Source: a bacterium (lineage in GTDB: Bacteria; Acidobacteriota; Thermoanaerobaculia; Multivoradales; JAHEKO01). From it: a stretch of DNA of 64,000 nt. Below are positions 58,776 through 64,000 of the stretch, in pieces. A program made the translations under genes and the position numbers. Each line of letters starts with the position of its first letter. Position 1 is the first letter of the stretch. A model generated the notes under the pieces. That model was not told where the DNA came from. It ran no database searches and was given only the letters and a program-made list of their open reading frames with translations. Location of the stretch: positions 78,404 to 142,403 of the forward strand of contig JAAENP010000364.1 in assembly GCA_024224155.1 (NCBI GenBank), written 5' to 3'.

Positions 58776-61038
58776 GACCCCTCTTCGCCAGCAGCGCCGG
58801 CAACAGGAAGAGATCGCCCGCCAGCGCCGCGACGACACCGGCCGCCGAGAGCGCGCCGAATCGGGAGAGCGGCAGGAAATCCGAGAACGCGCACACCGCA
58901 AAGCCGGCGGTGAGCACCAGCGAGGTCAAGACGTGAGCCGGAGCGACCCGCTCGAGCACCGCCGCCAGTTGGTCCAGGCGGTCCAGTCGGTCGGGCCCGG
59001 CGCCGAGCCCGGGTGATCCACCGGCCTCGAAGCGCAGCTGGGCGAGCGTGTGGAGGGTGTCGTCCACCGCCAGCCCCAGGACGACGGCTGCGATCATCAC
59101 CGTCGTGCTGTCGAGCGGCACACCGGCCCAGCCCATCACGCCGAAGACGGCCAGAACCGCCCACAGGTTCGGAGCCAGTGCGCGCGCGGCGCCCGCGGCC
59201 GAGCGAGTGATCACGACCAGAATCACGCCAATCGCGAGCAGGGTCAGCGCCAGCGACACGCTGAGCGTCCGCAGCAAGTGCCGTTGGGTGCCCAGGAGGA
59301 GGGGCAGCTCACCCTCGATCGAGACCCCCGCCTCCGGGAAGGCGCGCTCGGCGACCCGGCGCACGGCTTCGAGCACCGGGTCGAGCTCGCGCGGGCCGCG
59401 CTGCGGCAGCAGCACGCTGACACGCGCGGCGCGCCCGTCGTCGGCCAAGAACGTGTCGAGGCGCGCCGCGGCGTCCTCATCGGCCTGCATGAGACCGAGC
59501 ACCACCCAACGCGCGGTCTCGCTGGGCTCGCCCGCGACGAGCACATCGGCGAGCGCGGCACGATAGAGGTCGCCCGCGCCCACAGCACCGCGGACTCCCG
59601 GCACGGCCCGCAGCTCGGCGGCGAGATCGCCCAGGCGATCGAGCCCTGCCGGGTCCCGAAAGCGCCGCTCCATGGGAACCTCCGGCGGCAGATGGACGAG
59701 GAGCTCCGCCGCCGCGCCCGAGAGGCCCGCCGCCTCGAGACCGACGACCGCGCGCCGGGCCGGATGGTCGACGGAGAAGTAGGTCAAGAGATTGCTCTCC
59801 CGGCGGAGCCTGAACAGCCCGGCCACGGCGACGAGCGCGAGCAGGCCAAACGCCGCGAGCACGCGGGTGCGATGCGTCGCCGTCCAGCGCGCAAGTCGGG
59901 GCGCCCGGCGGCGGACGGCCCGGGCGAGGGAGCCGCTGGCGGAGGCCGACGCGGCGGTTGCGGCGCCGGCCTTGGTTCCGGGCGGCGCGGCTGGCCCGGC
60001 TTCCCCAGCTTCCAACACCACCGGATAAAAGCCGAACGCCACCACCAGCATCCAGCCGAGTCCGGCGGCGAGCCAGACACCGAGCGAGCGAATCGGCGGC
60101 ACCGGGCTCACCGCGAACGAGCCGAACGCGATCGCCGTGGTCAGCGCGGTCCAGACCACCGCGCGGCCCTTGCGGCGCAGGGTCGCCGAGACCGCTGCGC
60201 GCGCCGAAAGTCCGGCGTCGAGCTCGTGACCGAACCCGGCCTGGAGGTGGACGGCCGTAGCCAGAGAGATCACGAAGAGGAGCGGCACGAAGACCACCGA
60301 GATCATGTTGAGCGGAGCGCCCGCGTAGCCGACCACCCCGAGCATCACGAACACGACCACCACCACGAAGGCGAGCGGCGCGGCGGCGGCTCGGAACGAG
60401 CGAAAGCCGAGCCACAGGAGAAGCACGGCCAGGAGAAGAAGCCCGGGCAGATAGACCGTCACCAGCCGCCGCTGGCTCTCGTCCATGGCGCGCTCGAAGA
60501 CGGGGAGACCGGCGAGGTCGAGAGCGAGCACGGTTCCGGCCCGCGCGCGCACACGCCGCTCGAGCTCGTCGATCTCGGCCGAGGGGGCCTCTGCCTCGAG
60601 CTCGACCAGCACGGTCGCCACGTCGCCCGAAGGCGAGACCCAGCCGGCCGAACGGCCCAGCTCGTCGGCGAGCGCCGATTCGCGAAAGGCCGCGGCGTCC
60701 TCGGGCGGCCACTCAGGCAGCAGCCAGCGATGGCGGCTCCACAGTCCGCCCGTGCGGCGGACCGCGGGAGACTCGGCGGCGGTGCGCTCGACCGCCGCCA
60801 GCGCTTCCAGGCCCTCGCGAGTCCAGAGGCCCTCACCCTCGAGGACGATCCGCACCCGCCGCTCGCGCCCGAAAAGCACCTCGAAGCTCGCCTGCCGCTC
60901 CAGGCTCTCGACGTCGCGCACGAAGAACCGATCCGGCGTGTTGTCGAGGCGCAGGCGTAGCAGCCCGGGCCCGGCGGCAAGAAACGCCAGGGCAAAGAAG
61001 GCCAGCAAGGCCCTCGAACGAACCGGCAGCCGGCTCAC
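58768..61038 (-). CDS. RND-superfamily exporter (MMPL/HpnN-like)
   Basis: 756 residues from a GTG start. Two halves each contain a large periplasmic loop and a bundle of helices: helix 1, then a loop beginning RLRLDNTPDRFFVRD, then LPGLLLLAVLLLWLGFRSF and APLNMISVVFVPLLFVISLATAVHL, repeated in the second half (AGVPLDSTTVMIAAVVLGLAVDDTLHTL, with the conserved DD). This is the lipid-exporter type of RND pump (MMPL, hopanoid). It probably moves a lipid out of the inner membrane. The secreted-protein gene 40 bases upstream is likely co-transcribed. Confidence 0.9.
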   Translation of the reverse strand: MSRLPVRSRALLAFFALAFLAAGPGLLRLRLDNTPDRFFVRDVESLERQASFEVLFGRERRVRIVLEGEGLWTREGLEALAAVERTAAESPAVRRTGGLWSRHRWLLPEWPPEDAAAFRESALADELGRSAGWVSPSGDVATVLVELEAEAPSAEIDELERRVRARAGTVLALDLAGLPVFERAMDESQRRLVTVYLPGLLLLAVLLLWLGFRSFRAAAAPLAFVVVVVFVMLGVVGYAGAPLNMISVVFVPLLFVISLATAVHLQAGFGHELDAGLSARAAVSATLRRKGRAVVWTALTTAIAFGSFAVSPVPPIRSLGVWLAAGLGWMLVVAFGFYPVVLEAGEAGPAAPPGTKAGAATAASASASGSLARAVRRRAPRLARWTATHRTRVLAAFGLLALVAVAGLFRLRRESNLLTYFSVDHPARRAVVGLEAAGLSGAAAELLVHLPPEVPMERRFRDPAGLDRLGDLAAELRAVPGVRGAVGAGDLYRAALADVLVAGEPSETARWVVLGLMQADEDAAARLDTFLADDGRAARVSVLLPQRGPRELDPVLEAVRRVAERAFPEAGVSIEGELPLLLGTQRHLLRTLSVSLALTLLAIGVILVVITRSAAGAARALAPNLWAVLAVFGVMGWAGVPLDSTTVMIAAVVLGLAVDDTLHTLAQLRFEAGGSPGLGAGPDRLDRLDQLAAVLERVAPAHVLTSLVLTAGFAVCAFSDFLPLSRFGALSAAGVVAALAGDLFLLPALLAKRGLR

Positions 61039-61078
61039 GACAGCGGCCCCCGGCCCTTCCTCCTGCGCGCCGTCTGAA

Positions 61079-61807
61079 TCAGCGACCGCCGCCGCTCACC
61101 AGCGTGCAGCAGTCTTCGATCGGCCTCTGGTTGAGCGCCAGGATCGTGAAGCCCTGGCCGCGGCGCAGGTTGCGCACTGGGGCCCGGAACCGGTAACCGA
61201 CGAAGGCGTCGGGGTCGACCTTGAGCTTGATCGTCGAGCCGTCCGAGCCGCGAGCCGTCACCACCCAGCCCTGGGGGTCGAACGACTCGACCCGGTACTC
61301 CATCGGCCCTCCCCGCTCGGCCTTGAAGCCGTCATCGGAAGGAGCGCGCGGCGGGCGAGGCGCGTAATCGGGGGCGCTCGGCGGCCGGCGGCCGGGATCC
61401 CGGCTGTAGTCCGGGCGCCGCGGCCGGCCCTTCTCGCCATCCGCTCCACCCCCGACTCCCGACATACCCAGGGGCGCATCCACAACCAGCTCATCGATCT
61501 TGACGTTGCTCTGACCACGCACTTCGATCGGCTGCCCGGCGCGCGCCGCGCTCAGATCCACCGTGAAGCGCTGACCCTGAAACGACTGCGGTGGCATGCG
61601 AAACTGAAACTCGTCGCGGCTCTCGACGTCGCGAGCCGAAACGATCCACTGGCGCGGATCCACCGAGACCACCTCGAAGTCGAGCATCTGGGCGCCTTCC
61701 TGCAATCCCCCACCGCGCTGGTAGGGCGGCGGCTCGTCACTCTGGGCCGAAGCGAGCGAAGCGGTCAGTAAGAGAGTGGCTCCACAAATCGCGGCGAGTC
61801 GTTTCAT
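61079..61807 (-). CDS. Secreted proline-rich protein of unknown function
   Basis: 242 residues with a signal peptide (AAICGATLLLTASLASA). Two similar beta units (LDFEVVSVDPRQWIVSARD and YRVESFDPQGWVVTARG) flank a Pro/Arg-rich low-complexity linker (RDPGRRPPSAPDYAPRPP). The repeated (S/F)DP..W.V.ARD/G pattern suggests a small duplicated periplasmic domain. It precedes the RND exporter. Confidence 0.7.
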   Translation of the reverse strand: MKRLAAICGATLLLTASLASAQSDEPPPYQRGGGLQEGAQMLDFEVVSVDPRQWIVSARDVESRDEFQFRMPPQSFQGQRFTVDLSAARAGQPIEVRGQSNVKIDELVVDAPLGMSGVGGGADGEKGRPRRPDYSRDPGRRPPSAPDYAPRPPRAPSDDGFKAERGGPMEYRVESFDPQGWVVTARGSDGSTIKLKVDPDAFVGYRFRAPVRNLRRGQGFTILALNQRPIEDCCTLVSGGGR

Positions 61808-62033
61808 CGTCGGGTCCTTTCAGCGGGTCGATCGGTCATGCGTTCGCTGGCCGGATTCTAGCGGATTGTTGCCGGCCACCCGTTTGGATGGGCGAGGCCG
61901 TCGCTCCACCCCACCCATTCTGGTGTTGCGGTCCGTCACCTGCCTGTTCACGTTGAGCCGTTCAATTCGGGTCTGAGCAACCCGCCGCGCGCTCCCAGCT
62001 TAGGGTCCGCGCGAACTCCAGAGGAGATGGGAT

Positions 62034-62705
62034 ATGAGGCACTTCGTTGCCGTCACGATGCTGGCGCTGGCTGCCGCACCGCTGGCCGCCGGTCCGCCAC
62101 CGAAGATCGAGTTCAACGGCAACGTCGTCCGGGGCACTCGCATCCAGCCGAATGGTGAGGCCCTCGTGGTCGGCATCTCGAAAGAGAACCAACCGTTCAA
62201 GGCTCGTCTGATGACCTACGCCGAGATCCTGGTAGATGCGGACGGCGACGGCGTGGTCGAGCTCAAGCTCGACAATCCCGTCTCGCCCGGCTCCGTCTGG
62301 GCCGTCGCCGATCTCTCCTCGGGCAAGTGGCGAATCACCGGCCCTGACGGATCGCCCATGCGCAAGAAGCAGGCGCGCGGCGCGGTCGGCCGCGACGGCT
62401 TCGGCTCGCTCAACCGGCTGGTCGATCAGACCCAGTCGCTCGCGTTCTTTGTCGCACGAGCCGGGGTCGGCGCCTGGCGCGGCGTCGCCGGAGACGGCGG
62501 CCCCACCGACCTTGGAGCTCCGGACGACAGATCCGTCGAGGTAGATCTCGGCGGCTTGCTGCCGATCGGAGCGACGACGGAGTTCGAAGAGCTCGAGCCC
62601 GGTGACGTCGTACTGGCCTTCCACCCCCAGCGGCTCGAGTTCAGCGCCGGTCGCGTTCGCGGAGCCGCCTTGGATGACGTCACCGACGGGGAGGACGAGC
62701 AGTGA
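62034..62705 (+). CDS. Secreted protein coupled to RHS-type gene
   Basis: 223 residues. Signal peptide (HFVAVTMLALAAAPLAAG), then a beta-sandwich-like domain (PKIEFNGNVVRGTRI, VVELKLDNPVSPGSVWAVADL). The stop overlaps the GTG of the RHS-type gene as GTGA. Probably an accessory or adaptor of the large protein. Family not recognised. Confidence 0.7.
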   Translation: MRHFVAVTMLALAAAPLAAGPPPKIEFNGNVVRGTRIQPNGEALVVGISKENQPFKARLMTYAEILVDADGDGVVELKLDNPVSPGSVWAVADLSSGKWRITGPDGSPMRKKQARGAVGRDGFGSLNRLVDQTQSLAFFVARAGVGAWRGVAGDGGPTDLGAPDDRSVEVDLGGLLPIGATTEFEELEPGDVVLAFHPQRLEFSAGRVRGAALDDVTDGEDEQ

Positions 62706-64000
62706 AGCAGCTCAAGACTCTCCCCCGAGCCCTGGCCGTTCTCACCCTCTGGGCCTCGTTGGCGACACTCGTCCCGGCAGCCTTCGGCATGGAGCATCCC
62801 AACGAAGCCGTCGGTTTCGCCGCCCGCGGTCTCCAGAGCCTGGCGATCGACCACGTCAGCACCTACAACGGTGGTCTCACCATCTCGGTTCCGGTCGGCC
62901 CCTTCTTCCAGCTCATCTACAACAGCCACGTCTGGTCGACGACCGAAAACCTCGGGTTCACCGAGGCCTACCTCAATCGCCGCAACAACGCCGGCGTCGG
63001 CTGGCGGGCCTCGCTGGGCAAGCTCTACGCTCCCAACTCCTGGTACGGCAACGAGTCCCCTTCCTGGGTCTACGTCGGCCCGGACGGCAGCTCCCACAAC
63101 TTCTATCAGGACGCCCACTACGGCGAAGCCGACGGCGACGACAACGTCTGGTACACCCGCGACGGCAGCAACCTGCGCATCAAGAACCTCTACGGCTCCT
63201 ACGGTTGGAGGATGATCGAGTTCCCGGACGGCTCACAGCACGTCTACTCCGAAGTCCCCGGCTGGGCGCACAACTTTGAACTGCGCGAGATGAAGGACCG
63301 CTTCGGCAACGCGACCACGATCGGCTACACCTATGGCGCGAGCGGTTGGCTCGGTGACCAGACCTGGACCGTCACCGACCCGCACGGGCGCGTTCACTAT
63401 GTCCACTTGGTGCCCCAGTGGAATGCGCTGCCCCGGGTCACCAGCATCGACTACCAGACCGTCGGAGGCCAGCGGGCCGTCTACCAGTTCGTCTACCGGA
63501 CCGAGAAGCGGTGGCGGAGCAAGCGGGACAACTACCCGTACAACAACGACCTCATGTGGCTCGACCTGCTGACCAAGGTGATCTACCCCGATGGCTCGGA
63601 GTTGCGCATGCTGAATCCGAACGGCACGGCACGCTACTACGACCTGATCGGGAACCTGTACGATCTTCCCGGCGTGATAGCGGGTTTGGAGCTTCCCACC
63701 GGCGGTCAGCTCGAGTGGGATTTCACCGACTACCTGTTCATGGACGCCGATGATCCCGTCCATCCCGCCCAGGGCACCGGGGTTGCCGAGCGGCGGATGA
63801 TCCGCGCCGACGGAACCTTGGAATCCACGGTTACCTACAACCAGACCTGGACCGCGCCCGAGACCTGGCCGGCGGTCGCGACCCAGACCGACATTGTCTA
63901 TCCCGGAGGCCACTGCAGCCGCCACTTCTTCTGGCAGCAGCCCTGGCTCAGCACGATCGGGTGGCTCGGCTGGGACCACGGCCTGGGCTATCAGAAGAAC
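62702..64000 (+). CDS. RHS/YD-repeat-like secreted protein (5' part)
   Basis: At least 433 codons, running off the right edge. GTG start overlapping the previous stop. Signal peptide (LAVLTLWASLATLVPAAFG), then a beta-rich region typical of the N-terminus of RHS-type proteins: TISVPVGPFFQLIYNSHVW, GWRASLGKLYAP, YVGPDGSSHNFY, IEFPDGSQHVYSE, MKDRFGNATTIGYTYG and RVTSIDYQTV. The YD repeats themselves and any C-terminal toxin would lie outside the window. Confidence 0.8.
   Translation, partial: MKQLKTLPRALAVLTLWASLATLVPAAFGMEHPNEAVGFAARGLQSLAIDHVSTYNGGLTISVPVGPFFQLIYNSHVWSTTENLGFTEAYLNRRNNAGVGWRASLGKLYAPNSWYGNESPSWVYVGPDGSSHNFYQDAHYGEADGDDNVWYTRDGSNLRIKNLYGSYGWRMIEFPDGSQHVYSEVPGWAHNFELREMKDRFGNATTIGYTYGASGWLGDQTWTVTDPHGRVHYVHLVPQWNALPRVTSIDYQTVGGQRAVYQFVYRTEKRWRSKRDNYPYNNDLMWLDLLTKVIYPDGSELRMLNPNGTARYYDLIGNLYDLPGVIAGLELPTGGQLEWDFTDYLFMDADDPVHPAQGTGVAERRMIRADGTLESTVTYNQTWTAPETWPAVATQTDIVYPGGHCSRHFFWQQPWLSTIGWLGWDHGLGYQKN

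Noticed and set aside
59050..60960. 636-codon plus-strand frame
   Set aside because: Antisense shadow of the RND exporter, very rich in Arg/His/Gly.
1..64000. CRISPR array
   Set aside because: No regularly spaced direct repeats were seen on either strand.

Overview
The window is high-GC, densely coded DNA from a Gram-negative bacterium. A TonB-dependent receptor with a carboxypeptidase-regulatory-like N-terminus, a tricorn-type protease, paired ZIP transporters, an RHS-type secreted protein and strong GGAGG ribosome binding sites together suggest an uncultured soil or sediment lineage such as Acidobacteriota (Thermoanaerobaculia-like). That taxonomic reading is inference. I see no rRNA or tRNA gene, no CRISPR array, no replication origin and no intact mobile element.

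Layout. 1-1.9 kb: 3' part of a large secreted protein (minus strand, cut by the window edge). 2.3-8.6 kb: a tight operon (4-TM protein, ParE-like/pseudo-TIR protein, TIR protein, alpha/beta-hydrolase with TPR-fold tail), then a pentapeptide-repeat/TIR-like protein and a peptidoglycan-binding/L,D-transpeptidase-like protein. 8.7-9.7 kb: RES-Xre toxin-antitoxin pair. 9.8-16.2 kb: orphan TPR-fold fragment, a membrane protein broken by an in-frame TGA, a coupled hydrolase/TPR-trypsin pair, and a TIR-TM-coiled-coil protein. 16.5-18.5 kb: MscS/YbdG channel, then decayed Xre and IS110 remnants. 18.6-27.5 kb: TonB receptor joined to a TIR protein, a serine protease/S1-P1-like nuclease fusion, and a multi-TM patatin. 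27.9-28.6 kb: graveyard of matrixin, integrase, IS110 and IS91 fragments. 29-36.3 kb: a 1000-residue protein of unknown family, a membrane protein, TIR-TPR, patatin, and a truncated deoxyribosyltransferase-like stub. 36.5-41.6 kb: secreted protein, TPR proteins, DUF4062-TM protein, PGDYG-like protein, zinc ribbon, broken NHL/FnIII gene. 41.6-64 kb: mostly ordinary chromosome: radical SAM enzyme, secreted hydrolase, tricorn protease, two ZIP transporters, a probable lipid-metabolism cluster (acetyltransferase-like, acyl-AMP ligase, UbiA, PEP-utilising enzyme, CTP-dependent lipid kinase-like, DUF3419/BtaA-like), a nucleotidyltransferase pair, VapBC, an RND exporter and an RHS-type secreted protein.

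The most interesting feature is the roughly 38-kb accessory region from 2.3 to 40.6 kb. It holds at least five TIR proteins (one looks catalytically dead), two further TIR/DUF4062-like proteins and a truncated one, two patatins, two trypsin-like proteases and two alpha/beta-hydrolases. The same TPR-like module (matching what is called TRAFs in prokaryotic conflict systems) is attached to different effector heads. No STAND/NLR NTPase, CD-NTase, Argonaute or restriction gene accompanies them. It looks like a set of stand-alone immune or cell-suicide effectors with unfamiliar sensors and regulators; function is inferred only from domain content.
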